NCBI GenBank assembly: GCA_030038035.1
Contig: JASHPP010000348.1
Location: 1-14,545, forward strand
DNA length: 14,545 nt
Source: Trebonia sp.
Lineage (GTDB): Bacteria > Actinomycetota > Actinomycetes > Streptosporangiales > Streptosporangiaceae
Direction: 5' to 3'
Shown: in pieces, positions 6,296-13,261 of the stretch
How the letters are laid out: every line of letters begins with the position of its first letter
How positions within the stretch are numbered: position 1 is the stretch's first letter
Position numbers and translations under genes: made by a program
The notes under the pieces: generated by a model
Told to the model about the DNA's origin: nothing
Databases searched by the model: none
What the model saw: the letters and a program-made list of their open reading frames with translations, nothing else

Positions 6296-8256
6296 GCGCG
6301 GAAGAGGCTGGCCTGTCGCCGACGCCCCCGCAGGGGACCCCGGCCGGGGCGGGCGGGCTCGCGCCGACGCCACCCCAGGGAATTCCCGTGCAGGCGCCCG
6401 GCCCCCCGCCACCCCGGGAACCCACCGGACCGCCGCGCGCCCCGGGCCCGCCGCCGCGTGCCGCGGTCGCGCAGCCGCCCCGCTGGCGGTTCACCCGGAC
6501 GCGCCGCTACCTGGCACGGTTCAGCGCGGCGGGCCTGACCTGCGCGTTGTTCTTCTACTGCCTGTCGCTTACGCCGTCGCTGCTGCCCCGCGTGTGGTAC
6601 CTGCAGGCGGTGATGTCCGGCGTGACCGTGGCCATCGGCTACGGCGTCGGCGCCTTCGTCGGCTGGCTGCTCAGGTCGCTGATCCCGTGGCGTGCCGATC
6701 CGCCGGTCCGCCGCGGTGCCTGGTGGGTGCTGGCTCTCGCCACCGCGGTCCTTGTCCCGTTGTTCGGCGTGCTCGGTGCCGAGTGGCAGCACCAGATCAG
6801 GGAGCTGGTCGACGCGAGCCAGCCGAGCGAGGCCAGCTACGTGCTCGTCGTCATCGTGTCGCTGCTGATCGGGCTGGCCATCGTCACGGTGGCGCGCGGG
6901 CTGCGGCAGCTTGTCCGCTGGGTGGCCCGGCTGCTCGGCCGCGTCGTACCCGCCCGCGCCGCGACCGCGCTGGCGGTGCTCGTGGTCGTGGTCGTGCTCG
7001 GCCTCCTGGTGACCGGCGTCCTTTCGCGGCTGGCGATCGGTGCCGCCAATTCGGTCTTCGGTGACATCGACAACGGCACGGCCGCGGGGGTGGTGCAGCC
7101 CACGGACGCGCTGCGGTCCGGCAGCCCTGAGTCGCTCGTGCCCTGGTCGACACTGGGCAGGCAGGGCAGGACGTTCGTCGCTGGCGGCCCGACGGCCGCG
7201 CAGATCAGCGCGTTCACCGGGACTGCCGCCATCGAGCCGATCAGGGTCTACGTCGGGCTGAAGTCGGCCGGCTCGATAGCGGCCGAGTCCGCGCTCGCGG
7301 TCAGGGAACTCGAGCGGACGGGCGCCTTCGACAGGAAGGTCATCGTCGTGGCCACCACGACAGGCACCGGCTGGCTGAACCCGGCCATGATCGACCCGCT
7401 TGAGTACATGTACGGCGGGGACACGGCGGTCGCCGCCATCCAGTACTCCTACCTGCCGAGCTGGATCTCGTTCATCGTCGACAAGGCGCCGGCGCAAGAA
7501 GCCGGGCGCGACCTCTTCGACGCGGTCTACGCCAAATGGCACCAGCTGCCCGCCGGCCGGCGGCCCAAGCTTGTCGTCTTCGGCGAGAGCCTCGGGTCGT
7601 TCGGCGGAGAGGCCGCGTTCAGCGGCACGGACGACATCATCGACAGGACCTCGGGGGTGCTCTGGGTGGGCCCCACCAACAGCAACACCCTGTGGAGCCG
7701 CTTCACCGATGACCGCGCCCCCGGAACCCCCGAGTGGCTGCCCGTGTACCAGGGCGGCGGCACCGTCCGCTTCGGCTCCACGCCGGCCGAGCTCGCCGTC
7801 ACCGCGGGCTGGAAGCAGCCTCGGGTCGTCTACCTGCAGAACGCCTCCGACCCGATCGTGTGGTGGTCGTGGTCGCTGGCCTTCCACCAGCCGGACTGGC
7901 TGCGCGGACCCACGCCACCCGATGTGTCCAGCGCCATGCACTGGTATCCGCTCGTGACGTTCTGGCAGGTCGCGGCCGACCTCGCGCTGGCGACCGCGGT
8001 GCCGCCCGGCCACGGCCACACGTACGGCATGCTCCAGGGCGCCGCCGCCTGGGCGGCCATCATCCCCCCGCCCGGCTGGACGGCCGCGCGCACCGCGGCG
8101 CTGGGCCAGCTGGCCGCGAACTTAGCCCAGCTGGCCGATGTGCCGGATGATGTCCTGCGCCGGGCCGTCCCTGGTGAGCTGGATGTCGTCGATGACCGCG
8201 CCGTCACGGAGCCGGATCAGCCGTTCGGATCTGGCGGCGATCTGCGGGTCGTGTGA
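6292..8256 (+). CDS. Membrane-anchored alpha/beta-hydrolase (PF10081-type, with N-terminal helical domain)
   Basis: 654 residues from ATG 6292, which overlaps the CPBP stop. Residues 1-65 are Pro-rich with a repeated L-(S/A)-PTPPQG-(T/I)-P unit. Next come about five hydrophobic helices (roughly 75-95, 103-128, 143-163, 182-202, 224-250) matching the family's N-terminal membrane domain, with the typical SLTPSLLPR entry. The hydrolase domain (about 290-600) has the nucleophile elbow VVFGESLGSFG (Ser433), an acidic candidate in LQNASDPIVWW (Asp520) and GHGH (His574/His576) as likely catalytic His. The family is common in actinobacteria and probably acts on lipids or esters; I know of no proven substrate. 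After GWTAARTAALG the last ~44 residues are encoded antisense to the ATPase gene and look like read-through rather than domain. Confidence 0.9.
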   Translation: MSAEEAGLSPTPPQGTPAGAGGLAPTPPQGIPVQAPGPPPPREPTGPPRAPGPPPRAAVAQPPRWRFTRTRRYLARFSAAGLTCALFFYCLSLTPSLLPRVWYLQAVMSGVTVAIGYGVGAFVGWLLRSLIPWRADPPVRRGAWWVLALATAVLVPLFGVLGAEWQHQIRELVDASQPSEASYVLVVIVSLLIGLAIVTVARGLRQLVRWVARLLGRVVPARAATALAVLVVVVVLGLLVTGVLSRLAIGAANSVFGDIDNGTAAGVVQPTDALRSGSPESLVPWSTLGRQGRTFVAGGPTAAQISAFTGTAAIEPIRVYVGLKSAGSIAAESALAVRELERTGAFDRKVIVVATTTGTGWLNPAMIDPLEYMYGGDTAVAAIQYSYLPSWISFIVDKAPAQEAGRDLFDAVYAKWHQLPAGRRPKLVVFGESLGSFGGEAAFSGTDDIIDRTSGVLWVGPTNSNTLWSRFTDDRAPGTPEWLPVYQGGGTVRFGSTPAELAVTAGWKQPRVVYLQNASDPIVWWSWSLAFHQPDWLRGPTPPDVSSAMHWYPLVTFWQVAADLALATAVPPGHGHTYGMLQGAAAWAAIIPPPGWTAARTAALGQLAANLAQLADVPDDVLRRAVPGELDVVDDRAVTEPDQPFGSGGDLRVV

Positions 8257-8874
8257 GGCGAGCAGGATCGTGATGTGGTGCTCGGCGCGCAGCCGGGCGA
8301 GCAGGTCCAGGATCTCGGTGGCGGTGGCGGAGTCCAGGTTGCCCGTGGGCTCGTCGGCGAGCAGTAGCGCGGGGGTGTTGATCAGGGCGCGGGCGATGGC
8401 GATCCGCTGCTGTTCGCCGCCGGACATGCGTGCGGGCAGGGAGCGCTCGCGCCCGGCCAGGCCGACTGCCGCCAGCAGCTGCGTGGCCCGGTCGCGCTTG
8501 TCCCAGGTGGTGCGGTACGGCAGCACCGGCGCGAGCACGTTGTCCAGGGCGGTCAGTGCGGGCAGCAGGTTGTAGCGCTGGAACACGAAGCCGACGGTGC
8601 GCCGGTAGTCGGCCAGGGCGTTGCCACGCAGCCCGGTGACCTCGGTGCCGTTGACGGCGATGGTGCCGGAGTCGGGCCGTTCGAGCGCGCCGATCATGTG
8701 CAGCAGCGTTGACTTGCCCGAGCCTGAGGCGCCGGTCAGCGCGACGTACGCGCCGGCCTCGATGGTGAAGGTGACCTCGTCGGCGGCGGTGACCTGCCCG
8801 CCCTGGCCGGTGCCGTAGCGCTTGCTCACCGCGTGCAGCTCGAGCGCGCTGGTGCCTGGGGCAGGGGCGGTCAT
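8122..8874 (-). CDS. ABC transporter ATP-binding protein (MacB/LolD type)
   Basis: 250 residues from ATG 8874, with GAGGAA about 9 bases upstream and the permease stop only 5 bp before it, so the two are one operon. All nucleotide-binding motifs are intact: Walker A GASGSGKST (48-56), Q-loop VFQRYNLLP (Gln99), signature MSGGEQQR (150-157), Walker B LLLADEP (170-176) with catalytic Glu175, D-loop NLDS (179-182) and H-loop ASHDP (His208). The FQRYNLLPALTALDNV stretch is typical of ATPases paired with FtsX-like permeases. The C-terminal tail ending IIRHIGQLG resembles other actinobacterial members as I remember them, so this end looks original. It powers the permease at the inner face of the membrane. 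Confidence 0.95.
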   Translation of the reverse strand: MTAPAPGTSALELHAVSKRYGTGQGGQVTAADEVTFTIEAGAYVALTGASGSGKSTLLHMIGALERPDSGTIAVNGTEVTGLRGNALADYRRTVGFVFQRYNLLPALTALDNVLAPVLPYRTTWDKRDRATQLLAAVGLAGRERSLPARMSGGEQQRIAIARALINTPALLLADEPTGNLDSATATEILDLLARLRAEHHITILLASHDPQIAARSERLIRLRDGAVIDDIQLTRDGPAQDIIRHIGQLG

Positions 8875-8879
8875 GGTCG

Positions 8880-11591
8880 TTATTCCTCGGCGAGCAGGTG
8901 GGCGGCGGGCAGGCGGCGCAGCAGCGCGGCGGGCAGCAGCGCGGCCGCCGCGGTGACGATGACCCCGGCCGCTGCGGCGGCGGCCGCGATGGCTATCAGC
9001 CGGGCGGGCAGCTGCCCGGCGAACCAGGCCGCGGCGGCCAGCCCGAGCCCGGCGCCGGCCAGCGACCCGGTGACGCCGATGATCGCGCCCTCGGTGATCA
9101 CCAGCCGGGCCAGCGTGCGGTCGCGCCACCCGAAGCTCCGGATGGTGGCCAGTTCAGCCGCCCGTTCGGTGATGTTCAGGAACACCACGTCGGCGACCGC
9201 GAGCACCCCCAGGGCGACCGTCGCCCCGGCGGCGATGTAGTCCACGCCCCGGACCTGCACCGCGATCGCGTCGCCGAGCAGCGACCCGACGATCACCCCG
9301 CGGAAGGCGAAGCTGACCGCGGTCAGCAGCGTCAGCGCGGCGACGCCCACGGCCAGGCTGACCACCCCGATCAGGGTGCGCCCAGGGGTACGGGTCACGT
9401 TGAGCGCCGCCAGCGCGGTGATCCCGCCGGGCTGGTGCGCGCGGCGAACCGCGAGCACCGGCGGCCGGACCGAACTGACCGGGTCCGCCCGCGCCGCCGC
9501 CCAGGCCGGCCCCAGGCCCCCCGCCACCGCCACCACGACCGCGACCGGCACCGCCAGCAGCGCCCATCCCGGCGAGGCGTCCAGGCCCAGGGCGGCCGAC
9601 ATCGGGACGGCGATCACCGCAGCCACCAGCCCGGCCGCCAGGCCGATCCCGGCCAGCTCCCCCAGGACAGCAGAAAACAGCCGTGACCGGCGCCAGCCCA
9701 CGGCTGCGAGCACGCCCAGCTCGCGCCGGCGACCCCGCACCGCGGCGGTCGCGGCGTTGCCGACGAACAGCACGCACACCACCAGGATCAAGATGTACAG
9801 CGCCACGCTGGTCTTATCCACCGCGTTCAGGATCGCCAGCGCCACGCCCTCCTTCACCCAGTTCTCGGACAGCGTCAGCGCCGGCTGCCCGAACTTGCCG
9901 GCGGGCAGGTCAATGGTCACCGGCGACGGCGAGGAACCGGCCACGATGTCCACGTCCAGTCCGGTGCGCTGCTCGATCTGCTGCGCCACCGCGCTAATGC
10001 GCTCGCGCGACAGCGCATCCGCCCCGGTCACGCCCGCGACCCTGACCCGGATCACGCTGATCGGATCGGCGGCGGGCACGCCGGAGTAGGCCGGGCTGTC
10101 CTCAAGCGCCGGCAGCGCGGCCAGCGTTGTGATCAGGTTCACCGGCTGGCTGACCAGGCCGCCCAGGTTCTGGCTGGGCAGCAGGTCGTTCCCGGCCAGC
10201 GCGCGGCTGCTGGCCGCGTTCGCCGGCGCCGCGACGACCGGCTGGTAGTCGCCGAGCGGCACCTGCGACAGCGCGGAAAACGACTTGATATGAGCCGGGT
10301 CAAAGACGCCGGCGACCTTGATCAGGGCGAGCCCGTAGCCGTCGGCTCCGGCGGCCTGCCCGGTCAGATGCGAGGTCACCGTCCGGTACTGGCTGTCCTC
10401 GTCGTCCATGGCGACCCGAGCCAGGCTGCCCGTGTACCAGACCGACGGGGGGTTGACCACCTGACGCGGTGTCAGCACCCCGGCCGTTGTGGACCGGTAG
10501 TCCACGGGACCGACCGACCAGTAGCCGTTAACGAGAGTGCCAGCGGCGCTGCCCAGGAACGTCGTCGGCGGCCCGTCGATCACGGCGCTGTAGGCCTGCT
10601 GGGCCGTGGTGCGCACGGTCGCCACCGTGCGGCCAGGAGCCGAGGCCTGCGCGCTCTCCCAGGCATCGTTCATGTCAGGCATCGCCGACGGGGCCGCCAG
10701 TTGCTGCACGATCGTCTGCGCATACTCGTTCATGCCGCTGGCGGAGGAGGCCAGTACCGGCAATGTCGGGCTGTCGGCACCCTCGTTCTCCGTCAGGTAA
10801 CTGCCGGAGACAAGCGCCTTGTTCAGCCCGTCCAGTTTCGCCTCCGCGTCCGGGTCGATCGCCGCGATCAGCACCGGGATAGTCCAGGTGACGAAGTAGC
10901 CAGCCGCGCTGTCGCTGGCCGGCCCCGGTGAGGGCGGCATGCCGGACTGGTTCACCCGGGACCAGCACCGTGCATAGGACTGCCCGGCCGTGCCGAAGGG
11001 ATTCGCTCCCCGTGACAGGACGACGCCCGCCGCCGGGCACCCCGGACCGGTTCCGTCGGTCAGGTATTGGCCGTTGGCGGACTGCGTGAGTCGCAGCGGC
11101 GTCACGTACAGGTATCCGGGCGGCTGGGTGATGCGGCTGGCGCCGCCGTCGCTGACCCAGGTGGTGGTGGCCCGGTACAGCTGGCGGCCGGACCGGCCAA
11201 GCACGTCGGCGGGCAACGGCACGAACGTGAGCGCATTGAGCTCCGCGTAACCGACCATCGCGATCGGCGCGGCGACCTCCACTCCCGGGACCTGCTCGAT
11301 CTGATGCCACTGGGCCATCGTGATCCCGCCGTAGATGCCCGACAGGAAATCCGGCTGCACCGTGCCGGTCTTGCTCTCGACAGCGGTCCTGGCTCCCTTC
11401 GGCCGGACCAGGATGTCGTAGGCGGGCTGGAAGTTCGCCGACACCTTGCCGACCGTGCGCACCTGCGCGGTCCGCGACGCCGCGGTCAGCACGGTGAACG
11501 CGGTCGCGGCGACCAGCACCCCGATGAGCAGGGCCAGCGTCCGGGCGGGGCGGAACCGCACCTGCGACCACGCCAGCCTGCCCATCATCAC
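8880..11591 (-). CDS. ABC transporter permease with two FtsX-like domains
   Basis: 903 residues from GTG 11591; ATG 11588 and ATG 11585 follow in frame, and AAGGG upstream is best spaced (7 bases) for 11585. One N-terminal helix (about 17-37, LALLIGVLVAATAFTVL) is followed by a ~550-residue extracytoplasmic region without a recognisable ligand domain. Then comes a first FtsX core (about 596-700, with RGRRRELGVLAAVGWRRSRL after its first helix), a further helix near 736-760 and a second FtsX core (about 784-891, with ITERAAELATIRSFGWRDRT). This is the long duplicated architecture used in lipoprotein, peptide or drug export rather than import. The partner ATPase starts 5 bp downstream. Expression is probably controlled by the operators at 11660-11714. 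The substrate is unknown. Confidence 0.92.
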   Translation of the reverse strand: MMMGRLAWSQVRFRPARTLALLIGVLVAATAFTVLTAASRTAQVRTVGKVSANFQPAYDILVRPKGARTAVESKTGTVQPDFLSGIYGGITMAQWHQIEQVPGVEVAAPIAMVGYAELNALTFVPLPADVLGRSGRQLYRATTTWVSDGGASRITQPPGYLYVTPLRLTQSANGQYLTDGTGPGCPAAGVVLSRGANPFGTAGQSYARCWSRVNQSGMPPSPGPASDSAAGYFVTWTIPVLIAAIDPDAEAKLDGLNKALVSGSYLTENEGADSPTLPVLASSASGMNEYAQTIVQQLAAPSAMPDMNDAWESAQASAPGRTVATVRTTAQQAYSAVIDGPPTTFLGSAAGTLVNGYWSVGPVDYRSTTAGVLTPRQVVNPPSVWYTGSLARVAMDDEDSQYRTVTSHLTGQAAGADGYGLALIKVAGVFDPAHIKSFSALSQVPLGDYQPVVAAPANAASSRALAGNDLLPSQNLGGLVSQPVNLITTLAALPALEDSPAYSGVPAADPISVIRVRVAGVTGADALSRERISAVAQQIEQRTGLDVDIVAGSSPSPVTIDLPAGKFGQPALTLSENWVKEGVALAILNAVDKTSVALYILILVVCVLFVGNAATAAVRGRRRELGVLAAVGWRRSRLFSAVLGELAGIGLAAGLVAAVIAVPMSAALGLDASPGWALLAVPVAVVVAVAGGLGPAWAAARADPVSSVRPPVLAVRRAHQPGGITALAALNVTRTPGRTLIGVVSLAVGVAALTLLTAVSFAFRGVIVGSLLGDAIAVQVRGVDYIAAGATVALGVLAVADVVFLNITERAAELATIRSFGWRDRTLARLVITEGAIIGVTGSLAGAGLGLAAAAWFAGQLPARLIAIAAAAAAAGVIVTAAAALLPAALLRRLPAAHLLAEE

Positions 11592-11617
11592 ACCCTTCGC
11601 GTGCCCGTGCCGTCCTG

Positions 11618-11637
11618 CCGGGCTGGCGCCAGCCCGG
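11618..11637. repeat. Perfect 20-bp palindrome in the permease leader
   Basis: CCGGGCTGGCGCCAGCCCGG equals its own reverse complement. It lies 26 bp before the permease start and downstream of the candidate promoter, so it would be in the untranslated leader. It could be a protein-binding site or an RNA element. A hairpin would need to open the central bases for a loop, leaving about 8 G-C-rich pairs. There is no T-tract after it on the minus strand, so a terminator or attenuator is not evident. Confidence 0.6.
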
Positions 11638-11645
11638 GGGCTGCG

Positions 11646-11673
11646 ACTATGCTCAACCCTTACCTAGCGGCAA
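11646..11673 (-). promoter_or_regulatory. Candidate sigma-70-type promoter of the ABC exporter genes
   Basis: Minus strand: TTGCCG (11668-11673) and CATAGT (11646-11651) are separated by 16 bases, each matching four of six consensus positions. The start site would be near 11640, leaving a leader of about 50 bases. The -35 hexamer lies inside operator copy 1, so a bound repressor would block polymerase. The prediction rests on hexamer likeness and position only. Confidence 0.4.
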
Positions 11674-11678
11674 TGCAA
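11660..11678. promoter_or_regulatory. Operator copy 1 (promoter-proximal, imperfect palindrome)
   Basis: TTACCTAGCGGCAATGCAA shares its first 14 bases with the copy at 11696-11714, 36 bp away centre to centre. The right half departs from symmetry (ATGCAA instead of AGGTAA). It overlaps the candidate -35 hexamer. Palindromes of the TTACC...GGTAA type are common targets of TetR-family repressors of actinobacterial efflux genes; the protein class is inference. Confidence 0.6.
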
Positions 11679-11695
11679 GGATGAGCGTCAGATCG

Positions 11696-11714
11696 TTACC
11701 TAGCGGCAAGGTAA
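11696..11714. promoter_or_regulatory. Operator copy 2 (near-perfect palindrome, inside the 3' end of the dehydrogenase gene)
   Basis: TTACCTAGCGGCAAGGTAA matches its reverse complement at 16 of the 18 positions outside the centre base. On the minus strand its sequence supplies the end of the dehydrogenase reading frame: the codons for Tyr-Leu-Ala-Ala-Arg followed by TAA. It shares the 14-base core with copy 1, so both are likely bound by the same dimeric repressor. No repressor gene is present in the window. Confidence 0.65.
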
Positions 11715-13105
11715 GGCGCTGGCCGCACCCCTAACGGGGCCGCCTCACCCAGCCCGTCTGAACCTGCCGGGTACTCCTCCAGCGGCACCAGGTCCTTGGA
11801 CCAGGCGTCGAGCACCGGCGTCACGAGGCGCCAGGATTCCTCGGCCTCATCGCCGCGGATCGACAAGGCGGCATTGTGGTTCAGCACCTCGAGCAGCAGG
11901 TGCGCGTAAGCGGGCAGCTCGGGCGGCTTGATCTCGGCGGACAGCGTCAGGGGGGCAAGACGCCCGGTCCACGGTCCCAGGCTGGTCAGCTCAAGGGCGA
12001 GGCTCTCAGGTTCCAGTCCGAACCGCAGCACGTTCGGCGCCGCCGACACGTTCCAGAAGGGCAGCTGCGGCACCTGCCGGAAATGCACCGCGACCTCCTT
12101 GCGGTCGCGGCCGAGCGCCTTGCCGCTGCGCAGCCGGAAGATCGTATCCGGCCAGCGCCAGTTATCAAGCCGCAGCTCAACCTGGGCGAGCGTCTCGGTC
12201 CGCGATTCCGGGTCCACCCCGTCCTCGTCGACGTAGGCGGGCAGCCGCCGGTCGCCGATCTGACCGCTGACGTACCGGGCCCGGCGGGTGTGCCGCGCCG
12301 CGTCGTCCGCGGTGAGCGGGCGCACCGAGCGCAGCACGTCGACCTTGCGGTCGCGCAGGTCACGTTCGCCGAGGCTGACCGGCGGCTCCATCGCCACCAG
12401 GCAGAACAGCTGCAGCAGATGGTTTTGCACCATGTCCTTCAGCGCGCCCACGCCGTCGTAGTAGCCGGCCCGGCCCTCCAGCGCCAGCGACTCCTCCCAC
12501 AGGATGTCGATCCTGGCGATGTGGGTGCTGTTCCAGATCGGCTCGACCACGCGGTTGGCCAGCCGGAAGCCGAGGATGTTGCGCACGGTCGTCATCGCGA
12601 GGAAGTGATCGACCCGGAACACGTCCTGCTCGGACATGCCCTCGGCGAGCAGGTGGTTCAGCGCGACCGCGCTTGTCAGGTCCTCGCCGAACGGCTTCTC
12701 GAGGACTATCCGGCTGCCCTCAGGCAGTCCGGCGGCGAACAGGGCCGCGACCGCGCTGGGGAAAACCGTGGGGGGCAACGCCAGGTACGCCGCCAGCGGC
12801 TCGGCGCCGGAGACGGCCGCCGCGACGCTGCGCCGGTCGCCGACGTCTGCCTGCCGGTAGGACGACGCCGACACGACCGCCTGCCGCGCGGTGGCCGGCA
12901 GGTGCCCGGCGTGCTGCTCGAGCTGCGACCACGCCCAGCCCCTGAAGCGCTGGTCGTCCCAGTCCTCGCGGCCGGCGCCGGTCAGCCGGAACCGGTCGCC
13001 AAGCTGCCCGGCAGCCTGCAGCGCCCCGAGCCCAGGCAGCAGGTAGCGTGCCATGAGGTCGCCGGTCGCGCCGAAGATAACCAGCCGATCGATCACGGAC
13101 GTCAC
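11696..13105 (-). CDS. zwf: Glucose-6-phosphate dehydrogenase homologue with altered active-site motif
   Basis: 469 residues from GTG 13105; GTG 13096 is an alternative. The frame is open further upstream but that part lacks similarity. The family oxidises glucose 6-phosphate to 6-phosphogluconolactone with NAD(P)+, the first step of the oxidative pentose phosphate pathway. The Rossmann motif LVIFGATGDL (8-17), RIVLEKPFGED (132-142), the catalytic-His segment GYYDGVGALKDMVQNHLLQ (His229) and FRLRSGKAL are present. The active-site motif D-H-Y-L-G-K reads D-H-F-L-A-M (Asp166, His167, Met171): the lysine that contacts the substrate is lost. Length and overall sequence fit a distant relative of mycobacterial Zwf1. 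No opcA, gnd or lactonase gene is adjacent. The ABC exporter genes follow on the same strand after 104 bp. Fold assignment is firm; real G6P activity is doubtful. Confidence 0.85.
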   Translation of the reverse strand: MTSVIDRLVIFGATGDLMARYLLPGLGALQAAGQLGDRFRLTGAGREDWDDQRFRGWAWSQLEQHAGHLPATARQAVVSASSYRQADVGDRRSVAAAVSGAEPLAAYLALPPTVFPSAVAALFAAGLPEGSRIVLEKPFGEDLTSAVALNHLLAEGMSEQDVFRVDHFLAMTTVRNILGFRLANRVVEPIWNSTHIARIDILWEESLALEGRAGYYDGVGALKDMVQNHLLQLFCLVAMEPPVSLGERDLRDRKVDVLRSVRPLTADDAARHTRRARYVSGQIGDRRLPAYVDEDGVDPESRTETLAQVELRLDNWRWPDTIFRLRSGKALGRDRKEVAVHFRQVPQLPFWNVSAAPNVLRFGLEPESLALELTSLGPWTGRLAPLTLSAEIKPPELPAYAHLLLEVLNHNAALSIRGDEAEESWRLVTPVLDAWSKDLVPLEEYPAGSDGLGEAAPLGVRPAPYLAAR

Positions 13106-13131
13106 CGTAGCCGCAGGCGGGTTGGCGCACC

Positions 13132-13184
13132 TCACCCGGAGAGGATGGCCGGGCGGCAGCGCGCCTCTCATCCACGCCGGGTGA
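13132..13184. repeat. Nested inverted repeats between the dehydrogenase and CPBP genes
   Basis: Exact arms TCACCCGG (13132-13139) and CCGGGTGA (13177-13184) enclose a second pair, GAGAGG (13139-13144) and CCTCTC (13164-13169). A separate 10-bp palindrome GAGCGCGCTC lies at 13221-13230. This 156-bp divergent region must carry start signals for both flanking genes. The repeats could be operator sites or a leader structure; no clear -35/-10 pair was found. Confidence 0.4.
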
Positions 13185-13261
13185 TCCGGCCGGGCCGTGC
13201 GGCGGTCAGCATCGGGATGTGAGCGCGCTCCCTGCCGTGGCACGCGAGGAGGGCGGCCTCG

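Noticed and set aside
5881..8019. 712-codon minus-strand open frame opposite the CPBP and hydrolase genes
   Set aside because: Its composition is a typical antisense shadow (His, Arg, Asp, Gly-rich), with no recognisable domain and no ribosome site; the plus strand holds two genes with catalytic motifs.
11876..13222. Long plus-strand frame opposite the dehydrogenase gene
   Set aside because: No domain, biased composition, and fully antisense to a recognisable G6PDH fold.
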